Shown here: positions 25,327-34,074 of the stretch, one piece after another | Position numbering within the stretch: the stretch's first letter is position 1 | How the letters are laid out: each line of letters opens with the position of its first letter | Assembly: GCA_963828415.1 (NCBI GenBank) | Contig: CAWHEI010000003.1 | Location: forward strand, 758,366 to 822,365 | Direction of reading: 5' to 3' | Length of the DNA stretch: 64,000 nt | Source: Sva-07 sp963828415 | Lineage (GTDB): Bacteria; Actinomycetota; Acidimicrobiia; Acidimicrobiales; Ilumatobacteraceae | Position numbers and translations under genes: made by a program | Notes under the pieces: generated by a model | Told to the model about the DNA's origin: nothing | What the model saw: the letters and a program-made list of their open reading frames with translations, nothing else | Database searches by the model: none

Positions 25327-26052
25327 TCAGGTGTCGGAGGGTCCGACTGGCCGGCGCAGCGGCCGCACGATCGGCTTGCGCCAGCCGAGGCCTCGGACCT
25401 TGCCCGACGGCGGCCAATGGTCGTCTCGGCTGTACGCCCACCACTCGAACGGATTGAGGTAGTACGCGCACGACTCGACGACGCGGGTGAACGGATCGCC
25501 GCGCCGGCGCGTGAGCCAGACGACGATGCCCACACCTCCGCCGGCGACCATCCATCCGCCGTACAGCAGGGGATAGAACGGGCCGAACCAACGCCCCTGC
25601 CAGACGTGGACGTCCTCGTGGTCGGTCACGAGCTTGCGACGGCGCGGTAGCGACGTGTCGCCGGCCCCGCTCACCACGTTGCCCACCGTGATCGCGAACC
25701 CGCGCCGAGGAACGAACCCGCGTCGGAACACCATGCGATTCGATCGCCGACTCAGCGACGCGTCGTAGCCCGGAGCGCCGCGCACCACGCCGAGCGCTTG
25801 CGACGTCAGCGCCGCCGCGGTCATCGGCAGCGCCCAGGTGGAGTCGAGGACGAACCCGATGGGACCGCTCGAGCACCCCCAGTCGTAGACGCGTCGCCAT
25901 CCGGTGATCAGCCCGTTCGCGGCTCCGACCGCACCGAGGGACACACCGAACCCGAGCGGTGCGCCGACAGCAGCGCCGAGCGCCGCCCCGACAACGCCGA
26001 CGGCGGCCGCCTCGATGAGACTGCCGCCGTCGGGAGATGGGGTTCGATTCAT
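25327..26052 (-). CDS. Membrane protein of unknown function with HExxH-like motif
   Basis: A 241-residue protein. A Gly/Ala-rich glycine-zipper-like hydrophobic region (VGVVGAALGAAVGAPLGFGV) is followed by a soluble part with VTDHEDVHVWQGRWFGPFYP. Another TM segment follows (GGWMVAGGGVGIVVWL), then CAYYLNPFEWWAYSRDDHWPP. The HEDVH motif before a TM helix recalls membrane metallopeptidases, but the usual E is shifted (H-E-D-V-H fits HExxH). The function is unknown. Confidence 0.6.
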   Translation of the reverse strand: MNRTPSPDGGSLIEAAAVGVVGAALGAAVGAPLGFGVSLGAVGAANGLITGWRRVYDWGCSSGPIGFVLDSTWALPMTAAALTSQALGVVRGAPGYDASLSRRSNRMVFRRGFVPRRGFAITVGNVVSGAGDTSLPRRRKLVTDHEDVHVWQGRWFGPFYPLLYGGWMVAGGGVGIVVWLTRRRGDPFTRVVESCAYYLNPFEWWAYSRDDHWPPSGKVRGLGWRKPIVRPLRRPVGPSDT

Positions 26053-26090
26053 GTCGGCGCGCCGACCGTCTGATCAGCGTGCCGCTGCGG

Positions 26091-26924
26091 TCAGTTGCGC
26101 AGGTACGACAGCAGGCGGAGGATCTCGAGGTACAGCCACACGAGTGTGACCACGAGGCCGAGACCGGCGACCCACTCGTAGTTCTTGGGCAGACCTGATG
26201 CGATGCCACGCTCGATGAAGTCGAAGTCGAGCGCCAGGTTCGCCGCCGCGAGACCGCACACGAAGAGCGAGAACCCGATGCTCAGGACCATGTTGTCGCC
26301 GTTCAGGAACGGCAGCGTCGTGCCGAAGAGGCTGATGACGAACGAGATCAGGTAGAGCGCCATCACGCCGAAGGTGGCGATGATGACCGTGCGTCGGAAC
26401 TTGTCGGTCACCTTGATGATGCGGGTGCGGTACAGCACGAGCATGACCATGAACACCGACGCGGTCGCGAGCACGGCCTGCACGACGATGCCGTCGTACC
26501 AGGTCTCGTAGCCCTTCGAGATCGCGCCGACCGCGAAGCCATAGGCGACGGCGTACACCGGGCCGAGAATCTTCGCCAGGTTCGGTTTCATGTTGGCGGC
26601 GATGACCGCGACGAAGCCGATCACGATGCCGAGGAAGGCCATCGGCGGGAACGAGTACGTCTCGATGCCGTTCTGGAGTGTCGGACCGCTCGCCGCGTTC
26701 CAGCCGAAGGCGCCGGACACGAGGAGGAGGACGAGCAACACGGCTGACGCGCTGATGACGCCGTTGAGGGTCATGGCCTTCTGCCAGCTCGACACCGGAC
26801 CGTCGGTGAGCGGCTGGGTCTGGACGTGCGAGCCCGCCTCGGGTGCTCCCCACCCGGGCTGCGTGGCCCGGAAGTCCTGCGAGGCCTTGTTGAAGGCTTC
26901 TTCTTTGAACACTGGATTTGACAT
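26091..26924 (-). CDS. Bax inhibitor-1/YccA-family membrane protein
   Basis: A 277-residue protein. About 45 polar N-terminal residues are followed by seven TM helices. The region PNLAKILGPVYAVAYGFAVGAISKGYE is typical of the actinobacterial Bax1-I family, and the C-terminus ends with VWLYLEILRLLSYLRN. Family members are linked to calcium leak and stress tolerance; bacterial roles are uncertain. It is a single-gene unit. Confidence 0.88.
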   Translation of the reverse strand: MSNPVFKEEAFNKASQDFRATQPGWGAPEAGSHVQTQPLTDGPVSSWQKAMTLNGVISASAVLLVLLLVSGAFGWNAASGPTLQNGIETYSFPPMAFLGIVIGFVAVIAANMKPNLAKILGPVYAVAYGFAVGAISKGYETWYDGIVVQAVLATASVFMVMLVLYRTRIIKVTDKFRRTVIIATFGVMALYLISFVISLFGTTLPFLNGDNMVLSIGFSLFVCGLAAANLALDFDFIERGIASGLPKNYEWVAGLGLVVTLVWLYLEILRLLSYLRN

Positions 26925-26991
26925 GGTGACGGGATTCTACCTTCGCACGGCGCGCAGGTGCCCTCGTTGGTGTTGCCCCGTCACCAAGTTC

Positions 26992-27354
26992 TCACCGAAG
27001 GTCGTGGGCGCTGGTCGCTTCCCAGAGGTCGATCTCCGGCGGGGTCGCCAAGAGCCCGACGCACGATCGTGCCATGTCGACCATGACGTCGGAGTCGAAG
27101 TGTCGGCGCTGGTGTTCCGGTGTGGCCCATTTCTGGACGAGCAGATGACGGCCAGGCTCGGTCACGCTGGAGCAGAGATCGATGTTGCGACAGCCATCGT
27201 GCATCCGCGCGAGCACGACGTACTTCGACAACACCGCGAGCAGCGCCGCATCGTCAGCCGCGTCGAACCGCAACGTCACGATGGTCAGGTCGATCTCCCC
27301 TGGCTCGCCGTGGTCGCGGGCCTCGGGACCGTCGGATCGTGCTACATCACCCAT
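26992..27354 (-). CDS. Antibiotic-biosynthesis-monooxygenase-domain protein
   Basis: A 120-residue protein with the ABM dimeric alpha/beta barrel: IDLTIVTLRFDAADDAALLAVL, MHDGCRNIDLCSSV, HLLVQKWATPEHQRRHFDSD. Members include YgiN-type quinol monooxygenases and haem-degrading relatives. No specific substrate residues can be assigned. It is divergent from the sigma factor gene. Confidence 0.75.
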   Translation of the reverse strand: MGDVARSDGPEARDHGEPGEIDLTIVTLRFDAADDAALLAVLSKYVVLARMHDGCRNIDLCSSVTEPGRHLLVQKWATPEHQRRHFDSDVMVDMARSCVGLLATPPEIDLWEATSAHDLR

Positions 27355-27579
27355 GGCGATCCCTTGCTCCTCTTCATCTCCGGCTGCGATATCTCATGTC
27401 GGTTGTCGTCATGTGGTTGGTGGATCCGACGACGTCGGTATCGTGACCTGCGTCTCATGTCGGATGTTGTGCACCTCATCTGCAAACACCGTCAGTGGAC
27501 ACACTCGCACGCCGAATCCTCCACGGGGGCACCGACCACGGTCATCGCCTCCGTTGAATCAACACAGTAGGAGCACCAG

Positions 27580-28515
27580 GTGGCCAAAGACCGCGTCGAC
27601 CGGGACGACGAAGACCTCGTCCGTCTCTACCTCACCGATATCGGGCAGTACACGCTGCTGACGAAAGACGACGAGGTACGACTCGCGAAGGCCATCGAAG
27701 CAGGCAACGAAGCCATCGCGCAGCTCGATGCCGGCGGCGAACTCACCGCCGCCAAGAAGCGTGAGCTGCGGCGCACCGCCCGTCAGGGCGAAGAGGCCGA
27801 GCGCCAGTTCGTCCAATCCAACTTGCGACTCGTCGTGTCGATCGCCAAGAAGTACCAGGCCTCGGGTCTGCCGTTGCTCGACCTCATCCAGGAGGGCAAC
27901 CTCGGGCTCATGCACGCGGTCGAGAAGTTCGACTGGCGCAAGGGCTTCAAGTTCTCCACGTACGCCACCTGGTGGATTCGCCAGGCGATCACCCGCGGCA
28001 TCGCCAACACGGGCCGCACGATCCGCCTCCCGGTTCACGCCGGCGACACGCTCGCCCGCCTGCAGAAGGCGCGCTCGCGCCTCGAGCTGAAGTACGGCCG
28101 ACCCGCCACGCTGTCCGAGCTGGCCAAGGAAGTCGAGATGCCCGAGGACAAGGTGACCGAGGCGCTGCGCTTCGCCGCCGAGCCCCTCTCGCTGTCGGAG
28201 CCGCTGCGCGAAGACGGCGACGCCGAACTCGGCGACGTGGTCGAGGACCGTTCGGCCGAGTCACCCTTCGAGGTCGCCGCCACCGCACTGCTGCCCGACG
28301 AGATCTCGCGACTGCTCGCCCCACTCGACGAACGCGAACGCGAGATCCTCAAGCTCCGCTTCGGCCTCGACCGCGGCGAGCCGCGGACGCTCGAAGAGGT
28401 CGGCGAGCACTTCAACCTCACCCGCGAGCGCATCCGCCAGATCGAAGCGCGAGCGATGAGCAAGCTGCGTCACCCGTCGAGCGACACCGGCGCCCGCGAC
28501 CTCCTCGCCGTCTGA
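27580..28515 (+). CDS. RNA polymerase sigma-70 factor (principal-like, group 1/2)
   Basis: A 311-residue sigma factor without the long region 1.1 domain. Region 1.2 is EDLVRLYLTDIGQYTLLTKDDEVRLAKAIE. Region 2 includes NLRLVVSIAKKYQASGLPLLD and QEGNLGLMHAVEKFD, with FSTYATWWIRQAI as region 2.4. Region 3 is LSELAKEVEMPEDKV. Region 4 is EREREILKLRFGL with the helix-turn-helix LEEVGEHFNLTRERIRQIEA. This set recognises standard -35/-10 promoters. The compact N-terminus suggests a stationary-phase or alternative principal-type factor (HrdB/SigB relatives). GTG 27580 is preceded by TAGGAG. A six-copy hairpin-repeat array follows 30 bp after the stop. Confidence 0.9.
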   Translation: MAKDRVDRDDEDLVRLYLTDIGQYTLLTKDDEVRLAKAIEAGNEAIAQLDAGGELTAAKKRELRRTARQGEEAERQFVQSNLRLVVSIAKKYQASGLPLLDLIQEGNLGLMHAVEKFDWRKGFKFSTYATWWIRQAITRGIANTGRTIRLPVHAGDTLARLQKARSRLELKYGRPATLSELAKEVEMPEDKVTEALRFAAEPLSLSEPLREDGDAELGDVVEDRSAESPFEVAATALLPDEISRLLAPLDEREREILKLRFGLDRGEPRTLEEVGEHFNLTRERIRQIEARAMSKLRHPSSDTGARDLLAV

Positions 28516-28544
28516 CCACGACCAGCGCCGCGCGCCGGCGATGC

Positions 28545-28887
28545 GATGAGCCAAACCGCCGTATCCGGTCACCTCGCTCATCGAAGACCCGGCCACACCA
28601 CCAACGATGAGCCAAACATCCGTATCCGGTCGCCTCGCTCATCGCAGACTCGGCCACACCACCAACGATGAGCCAAACATCCGTATCCGGTCGCCTCGCT
28701 CATCGCAGACTCGGCCACACCACCAACGATGAGCCAAACCTCCGTATCCGGTCGCCTCGCTCATCGCAGACCCGGCCACACCACCAACGATGGGCCAAAC
28801 CGCCGTATCCGGTCGCCTCGCTCATCGGGGACCCAGCCACACCACCAACGATGAGCCAAACCTCCGTACCCGGTCACTTCACTCATC
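28545..28887. repeat. Six-copy tandem array of the 38-bp hairpin repeat (61-bp period)
   Basis: Copies start at 28545, 28606, 28667, 28728, 28789 and 28850, exactly 61 bp apart. Each is 38 bp with GATGAGC / GCTCATC arms and a CCGTATCCGG core that folds as CCG-TATC-CGG. The fifth copy has GATGGGC in its left arm and the sixth has CCGTACCCGG and ACTCATC. The 23-bp spacers are nearly identical (AGACTCGGCCACACCACCAA type). Constant spacers rule out a CRISPR. It lies between the sigma factor and the Eis gene. Confidence 0.95.
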
Positions 28888-28939
28888 GCAAGGGGAAATC
28901 CGGGCGGGCGGCGGCCGACTCGTGTGGCAACGTGCGGGG

Positions 28940-30172
28940 GTGAGCGACTACGACATCCGGCCGGTGGACATCGACGAACGACGAGCGGTGATCAACACGT
29001 TCCGTGTCGCGCTGCTCAGCGGGCCGGTGAACGACGCGACGTTCGAGGCCGGCACCGAGTCGTGGAACGAAAGCGATGCCCTCGCGGCGTGGGACGGCGA
29101 CCGCTGCGTCGGCAGTGTCAGCGCCTTCCGCTTCGACTCGACGATCCCAGGCGGTGCCCGCGTACAAACCGCGGGCGTCACCCGCGTGGGCGTGTTGCCA
29201 ACACACACTCGACGGGGCCTCCTCACACAGATGATGCACCGCCTGCTGGTCGAATCACGCGAGCGCCGCAACGTGCTGGCCACACTGCACGCCAGCGAAA
29301 CCTCGATCTACCGGCGCTACGGATTCGGCCTCGCCACCGACGCCATCGCAGCGCTCGTGACCACACGAGCGGCCAAACCGTGGCGAGTGCCTGCGTCGCC
29401 GGGTTCGGTTCGGTTGTTGTCGCATGACGACGTGCTCGACACCGTGCCGCCGCTCTACGAGGCGGTTTCTCGATGGCGGGTCGGCTCGATCAGTCGGCCC
29501 GGCTGGTGGTGGAAACGGACGCTGAAGGAGGCGACGCTGCCCACCGACACGCCCTTCGGCAAGGGGTCGTTCGTGGCGGTGCACTCCGACGCGAACGGTG
29601 TCGACGACGGCTTCGTGTTCTACGACGTCGACTGGGACGAGTCGTTCGCAACCAATCCCGTCGGCGAGGGCAAGGTTCGCGACCTCTGGGGATCGACACC
29701 CGCAGTCGAGATCGAACTCTGGCGGTTTCTGCTCGACATCGATCTCATCGTCAGCTGGGAGGCGGCGGTTCGTCCGGTCGACGAACCGGTCCGACGGGCG
29801 ATGCACGACTCGCGCGCCTACGAAACCCGTCAACGTCTGGACGACCAGTGGGTTCGGATCCTCGACGTCGACGCGGCGCTGGCCGCACGGACGTACGGGC
29901 CAGTCGACTCGGCGGTCGTCATCGAGGTGCACGATCCACTGTTCGCCGACAATTGCGCGACATGGACGGTGTCGAGCGCCGGCTCGGAGCAAACCGATGG
30001 TTCGGCCGACGTCACGGTCGACATCGCGACGTTGTCGGCCGCCTATCTCGGTGCCGTCTCGTGGAACGACCTCGCCTCATGCGGCGCCGTCGAGGCGAGC
30101 GATGACGTCGTGCGACGCCTCGACGCGCTGTTCGCCGTCCGACCGACGCCGTTCTGCGGCACCGGCTACTGA
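28940..30172 (+). CDS. Eis-like GNAT N-acetyltransferase
   Basis: A 410-residue protein with the three-part Eis architecture. The N-terminal GNAT domain is about residues 1-140, with GVTRVGVLPTHTRRGLLTQMM binding acetyl-CoA. A second GNAT-like domain (about 150-290) and a C-terminal SCP2-like domain follow. The last residues are CGTGY, and Eis-type enzymes use their C-terminal carboxylate in catalysis. Mycobacterial Eis multi-acetylates aminoglycosides and lysines; substrate here is unknown. GTG 28940 is chosen because the upstream open frame runs through the repeat array. Hairpin arrays flank the gene on both sides. Confidence 0.85.
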   Translation: MSDYDIRPVDIDERRAVINTFRVALLSGPVNDATFEAGTESWNESDALAAWDGDRCVGSVSAFRFDSTIPGGARVQTAGVTRVGVLPTHTRRGLLTQMMHRLLVESRERRNVLATLHASETSIYRRYGFGLATDAIAALVTTRAAKPWRVPASPGSVRLLSHDDVLDTVPPLYEAVSRWRVGSISRPGWWWKRTLKEATLPTDTPFGKGSFVAVHSDANGVDDGFVFYDVDWDESFATNPVGEGKVRDLWGSTPAVEIELWRFLLDIDLIVSWEAAVRPVDEPVRRAMHDSRAYETRQRLDDQWVRILDVDAALAARTYGPVDSAVVIEVHDPLFADNCATWTVSSAGSEQTDGSADVTVDIATLSAAYLGAVSWNDLASCGAVEASDDVVRRLDALFAVRPTPFCGTGY

Positions 30173-30199
30173 CCCGCACACCCGCCGTGCGAACCCACC

Positions 30200-30420
30200 G
30201 ATGAGCGAACCGACCGGATACGGCGATTTCGCTCATCGCAACCATCCGTGCGAACCCACCGATGAGCGAACCGACCGGATACGGCGGTTTCGCTCATCGC
30301 AACCATCCGTTCGAACCCACCGATGAGCGAACCGACCGGATACGGCGATTTCGATCATCGCAACCATCCGTTCGAACCCACCGATGAGCGAACCGACCGG
30401 ATACGGCGGTTCCACTCATC
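30200..30420. repeat. Four-copy array of the 38-bp hairpin repeat in inverse orientation (61-bp period)
   Basis: Copies at 30200-30237, 30261-30298, 30322-30359 and 30383-30420 read as the reverse complement of those at 28545, with a CCGGATACGG core. The period is again exactly 61 bp, but the 23-bp spacer (CAACCATCCGTTCGAACCCA type) is unrelated to that of the 28545 array. It lies between the convergent Eis and acyl-CoA dehydrogenase genes. Confidence 0.95.
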
Positions 30421-30431
30421 GCGGGTGGGGA

Positions 30432-31763
30432 TCAGGGACCGGAGAAGATGCCGTCCTTGACGTCGTCGGTGCGCGAGAGGTACTCGGCCTTCGGGTCGTA
30501 GGTGTTGCCACCCTCTTCTTCCCAACGAGCGATCTCGGAGCGACCGACGACGAACCAGTGGACCTCGTCGGGGCCATCGGCCAGACGGAGCGTGCGCTGC
30601 GAGGTGTACATGTCGGCGAGCGGCGTCCACTGCGACACGCCGGTGGCTCCGTGGATCTGGATGGCGTTGTCGATGATCTCGCACACGCGGATCGGCACCA
30701 TCGCCTTGATGGCGCTGACCCAGACGCGAGCCTCGGCGTTGCCGAGTTCGTCCATCGCCTTCGCCGCGGTGAGCACCATGCGGCGCATCGACTCGATCTC
30801 GATGCGCGACTTGGCGATCATCTCGACGTTCTTGCCGAGGTTGCTGACGCGCTTGCCGAACGCCTCACGGGTGAGGCCACGCTTGACCATCAGCTCGAGC
30901 GCCCGTTCGGCCGCACCGATCGATCGCATGCAGTGATGGATCCGGCCCGGGCCGAGACGCACCTGCGAGATCTCGAAGCCGCGACCCTCGCCGAGCAGGA
31001 TGTTCTCGTAGGGCACACGCACGTCGTTGAAGCGCAGGTGCATGTGGCCGTGCGGCGCGTCGTCCTTGCCGAACACGTGCATGGGGCCGACGATCTCGAC
31101 GCCCGGCGTGTCGATCGGCACCAGGATCTGCGACTGGCGAAGGTGCGGCGGCCCGTCCGGGCTCGTCTGGACCATCGTGATCATGATCTTGCAACGCGGG
31201 TCGCCGGCGCCGGAGATGTAGTACTTCTCGCCGGTGATCACCCACTCGTCGCCGTCACGCACGGCCTTGCACGCCACGTTCTTCGCATCGGACGACGCGA
31301 CGTCGGGCTCGGTCATCGCGTAGGCCGACCGGATCTCGCCCCGCAACAGCGGCTCGAGCCACTTCGCCTTCTGCTCGGGCGTGCCGACTCGTTCGAGCAC
31401 CTCCATGTTCCCGGTGTCGGGTGCGGCGCAGTTCATCGACTCCGACGCCAGCGGGTTCTTGCCGAGCTCCATCGCGATGTAGGCGTAATCGAGGTTGGAG
31501 AGTCCCTCCCCCGTCTCGGCATCGGGCAGGAAGAAGTTCCAGAGACCCTGTTCCTTGGCCTTGTCCTTCACGGACTCGAGCAGTTCGAGCTGGCCCTCGC
31601 CGTAGCCCCAGTGGTCGGCTCTGCCCTGGCCGAGGCGGAAGAACTCCGCCGTGATCGGCTCGACTTCGGTGTAGATGAACTTCTTCACCGCGTCGTAGAG
31701 CGGGCGGACGCCCTCGGACATCCGGAGGTCGTACATGTCGGGGGTGGATTCGAGACCGGCCAT
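30432..31763 (-). CDS. Acyl-CoA dehydrogenase
   Basis: A 443-residue flavoenzyme. The N-terminal helical domain is followed by the FAD/substrate motif AYAMTEPDVASSDAKN, then WVITGEKYYISGAGDPRC. The C-terminal helical part has RLGPGRIHHCMRSIGAAERA and IQIHGATGVSQWTPLADMY, typical of the long ACAD10/11-like FadE subgroup. It oxidises an acyl-CoA at the alpha-beta bond using FAD. No other beta-oxidation gene is adjacent, so the substrate is unclear. Confidence 0.92.
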   Translation of the reverse strand: MAGLESTPDMYDLRMSEGVRPLYDAVKKFIYTEVEPITAEFFRLGQGRADHWGYGEGQLELLESVKDKAKEQGLWNFFLPDAETGEGLSNLDYAYIAMELGKNPLASESMNCAAPDTGNMEVLERVGTPEQKAKWLEPLLRGEIRSAYAMTEPDVASSDAKNVACKAVRDGDEWVITGEKYYISGAGDPRCKIMITMVQTSPDGPPHLRQSQILVPIDTPGVEIVGPMHVFGKDDAPHGHMHLRFNDVRVPYENILLGEGRGFEISQVRLGPGRIHHCMRSIGAAERALELMVKRGLTREAFGKRVSNLGKNVEMIAKSRIEIESMRRMVLTAAKAMDELGNAEARVWVSAIKAMVPIRVCEIIDNAIQIHGATGVSQWTPLADMYTSQRTLRLADGPDEVHWFVVGRSEIARWEEEGGNTYDPKAEYLSRTDDVKDGIFSGP

Positions 31764-31828
31764 TTGCTTCTCCCAGGTTCGGCGGACGTTCCAAACCTAG
31801 TGATGGTGGCGGATCGGTGACGTATCGA

Positions 31829-31869
31829 CGACGCGACGAGACGCAGGGGTGTCCCTGCGTCTCGCGTCG
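31829..31869 (-). terminator. Terminator hairpin downstream of the lipoprotein gene
   Basis: GAGACGCAGGG (31838-31848) pairs with its complement at 31853-31863 around a GTGT loop. The stem extends through CGACGC (31829) and GCGTCG (ending 31869) across a 3-nt bulge. It lies just 3' of the lipoprotein stop codon on the minus strand. Confidence 0.65.
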
Positions 31870-31881
31870 AACCGTCGTCGT

Positions 31882-32655
31882 TCAGGAGTTCGGAGTGAAC
31901 GTGCCTTCGAGGTGCCACACGCCCGTGAATCCGTCGAACGAGCCTCCGGAGATCAGGCTGGTCCAGTCGAGCACGTAGGCACCGGTCTCGGGGTCGATGG
32001 TGCCCATGGGGGCGTCGCCGCTGCCATCGGGCTTCGGCGCTCCCTGGTTGAAGCTCCCACCGCCGTAGTACGCGGTGAACGCCGACACGTCACCGGTGAG
32101 CACGCCGTCGGTGGCGGTCAGCATCGGCATCGCTTCTGCAGCGTCGGTTGCGCCGGCGAACGCGACGGCAAAGAACGTCACCGGAGCGAAGATCGCATCG
32201 GCGGTTGCGTTTCCGGTGTCGTCGAACGCGGGATCGGGCGCTTCCTGATACGCCCCGGTCACGAGTCCGCCGTCGGTTCCGGCGGTCAGCCCGGAGTACG
32301 TGACGTCCACGCACGCCGAGTCGGAGTTCGGGATGTAGTTGCCATCCGGCTGGAGCATCCGGAAGTACGAGCCACTGACGTCGGCCGCGTCACACACGGC
32401 GTCGTCGATCGAGAACAGGCCCACGAGGTCACCCTCGAACGTCGCTGCCGGCTCGGTGGTCGGGGCCTCGGTCGCAGGCGGGGCGGTCTCCTCCGTCATC
32501 GCCTCGGTCGTCTCGGTCACGTCGGGTGCGGCCGTCTCCTCCGTGGTCGCGTCGGTGTCGCTGCTGGCATCGTCGTCGCTCCCACATGCGGCCAGCACCA
32601 GGGTGGTCGCGGCGAGCGCGGCGAGGAGGCGCCGCTGGGTGAGGTGGTTGGTCAT
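31882..32655 (-). CDS. Lipoprotein of unknown function, partner of duplicated membrane protein
   Basis: A 257-residue lipoprotein with lipobox LVLAAC-GSDDD, a Thr/Glu/Ala-rich linker (about residues 27-72) and an extracellular domain. The domain has VGLFSIDDAVCDAADVSGSYFRMLQPDGNYI-type beta structure and three cysteines after the linker. No family is recognised. Its ATG overlaps the stop of the upstream membrane protein (ATGA at 32652-32655), so the two are co-translated and probably function together. A strong hairpin follows. Confidence 0.7.
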   Translation of the reverse strand: MTNHLTQRRLLAALAATTLVLAACGSDDDASSDTDATTEETAAPDVTETTEAMTEETAPPATEAPTTEPAATFEGDLVGLFSIDDAVCDAADVSGSYFRMLQPDGNYIPNSDSACVDVTYSGLTAGTDGGLVTGAYQEAPDPAFDDTGNATADAIFAPVTFFAVAFAGATDAAEAMPMLTATDGVLTGDVSAFTAYYGGGSFNQGAPKPDGSGDAPMGTIDPETGAYVLDWTSLISGGSFDGFTGVWHLEGTFTPNS

Positions 32656-33650
32656 GATGACTCCTTGCCGGCCGAGACCGGGTTGTTGGGGGAAGATGCG
32701 ACGTCATCAGCGGCCGACGGACGCGAGCGCATGGCCACCACGGCCAGGATCGCGACGAGCGCGCCGGGAATGACGAAGAACCAGGGGAAGAGATCGAACG
32801 AGGGCAGGGCGTCGACGGCTTCGTAGTTGTCGACGTTGTCGCTCATCGTGGCGACCATCGGGTTGAAGTTGGTGAGGATCGTCGGCCAGTCGGTGGACCA
32901 TTGACTGATCGCGGGGAATTCGGTCGGGTCGCCGCCGGCTTCGACGAGCAGCGGCAGCGCGTTCGCTCGCAGCTGCCCCTCGGCAGCGCCGAGCGTGACG
33001 AAGTAGCCCTGCACGGCCTGGACGCGCTCGCGGGTCATCATCGGGCGGAAGTCGTCGATCATGTCGGCGCCCTGCGGGGCTCGGTCGAACATCTGGAACG
33101 CGACCGGTGCGGCGGCGACGGCGATGCCCAAGCCGAACAGAACCCAGAGGGCGGGGCGAGCACGGTTCGACGGAGTGCGTCGCTGATAGAGCGCAACGCC
33201 AGCGGCGACGACGATCAACGCGCCGGGGACGACGAAGAACCACGGGAACATCGGGAAGGGCGGGAGCGCGGCGACGGCCGCGTAGTTGTCGAGATTTCCC
33301 TCCATGCGATCGATCAGATCGGTCATGTCGGCGTCGACCGCCGGCCACTGCTCGTTCAGGTTGACGACCGAGGCGAGCACGGCGTCGTAGTCCGCCTCGG
33401 CGACGGCGCCGGACTCGACCAGCGCGACGCGGAGCGATTCGATCGACTCGGTGTTGGCGGCGTCGATCTCCTCCAGGTATCCGCGGAACTGCTCGACCTT
33501 TTCGATCGTCATGTACGGCTCGAAGTCGTCGATCATGTCGCCACCGAGCGGCGCCCTCCCGAACATCTGGAACACGAACGGCGCAACGATCATCCCGATG
33601 CCGACGATCAGCGCTGCGATGATCGGCACGTTGCGACTTCGCCCTTGCAT
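32652..33650 (-). CDS. Membrane protein with internal duplication, unknown function
   Basis: A 332-residue protein with four TM helices. Two repeats are evident: QMFGRAPLGGDMIDDFEPYM with FPWFFVVPGALIVVAA, and QMFDRAPQGADMIDDFRPMM with FPWFFVIPGALVAILA. Each unit is TM helix, about 110-residue extracytoplasmic helical domain, TM helix. ATG 33650 (MQGRSRNVP) is chosen because the upstream extension lacks a membrane segment. I recognise no family. It is coupled by ATGA overlap to a lipoprotein gene. Confidence 0.7.
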   Translation of the reverse strand: MQGRSRNVPIIAALIVGIGMIVAPFVFQMFGRAPLGGDMIDDFEPYMTIEKVEQFRGYLEEIDAANTESIESLRVALVESGAVAEADYDAVLASVVNLNEQWPAVDADMTDLIDRMEGNLDNYAAVAALPPFPMFPWFFVVPGALIVVAAGVALYQRRTPSNRARPALWVLFGLGIAVAAAPVAFQMFDRAPQGADMIDDFRPMMTRERVQAVQGYFVTLGAAEGQLRANALPLLVEAGGDPTEFPAISQWSTDWPTILTNFNPMVATMSDNVDNYEAVDALPSFDLFPWFFVIPGALVAILAVVAMRSRPSAADDVASSPNNPVSAGKESS

Positions 33651-33744
33651 GACACTCCCGTCCTCGGCCGACACGGCCTGCACTCCAGTGTCTGCCCGCC
33701 ACAGCGATACCCCCAGGGGCAAAAGTCACTGCGCGGAATGCGAT

Positions 33745-33773
33745 GTCCACGACGTGCCGGGCACAACGTGGAC
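33745..33773 (-). terminator. Terminator-like hairpin after the DUF1905 gene
   Basis: GTCCACG (33745-33751) pairs with CGTGGAC (33767-33773), and the inner GTGCC pairs with GGCAC around one base, with a 2-nt internal loop. It lies immediately 3' of the DUF1905 gene on the minus strand and upstream of the duplicated membrane protein gene. Confidence 0.6.
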
Positions 33774-33774
33774 G

Positions 33775-34074
33775 TCAGCGGTCGACGAGCGTGAGACGGA
33801 CCGCGACGGGCGAGCCGTCGTCGAGATCCTCGGCGACCCGCACTGACTTCTTCACGGGGAGGACGAACGACTCCGACTTGGTGTCGGGGAAGATCGACGT
33901 CTTCCACGTCGTGGCGCCGACGGTCACCTCGACGCGCACCGATCCGAACCCGCGCCGCGTGTCACCGGTGATCTCGTCGATGTCGTCGGCGACGTCGTGC
34001 GGCAGCGTCACGAAGTACCAGGCCGCCTTCCCGGCGTAGCGCCAGAGGTCGGCGGAGAAATCGAAGGAATTCAC
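33775..34074 (-). CDS. DUF1905-domain protein
   Basis: A 99-residue protein beginning VNSFDFSADLWRYAGKAAWY with FVTLPHDVADDIDEI. RRGFGSVRVEVTVGATTWKTSIFPDTKSESFVLPVKKSVR then covers the whole DUF1905 beta-barrel family. The family's function is unknown; some members are fused to YdeI/OmpD-associated domains. GTG 34074 overlaps the CoA-transferase stop by four bases, so it is coupled to that gene. Confidence 0.8.
   Translation of the reverse strand: MNSFDFSADLWRYAGKAAWYFVTLPHDVADDIDEITGDTRRGFGSVRVEVTVGATTWKTSIFPDTKSESFVLPVKKSVRVAEDLDDGSPVAVRLTLVDR

Noticed and set aside
27392..27463. Two TCTCATGTCGG repeats 61 bp apart upstream of the sigma factor
   Set aside because: The spacing matches the hairpin arrays, but the shared sequence is only 11 bp, has no palindrome and no further copies, so I treat it as coincidence.
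28545..28887. CRISPR array
   Set aside because: Repeats and spacers are regular, but spacers within the array are nearly identical and no cas genes are present, so this is a tandem hairpin array.
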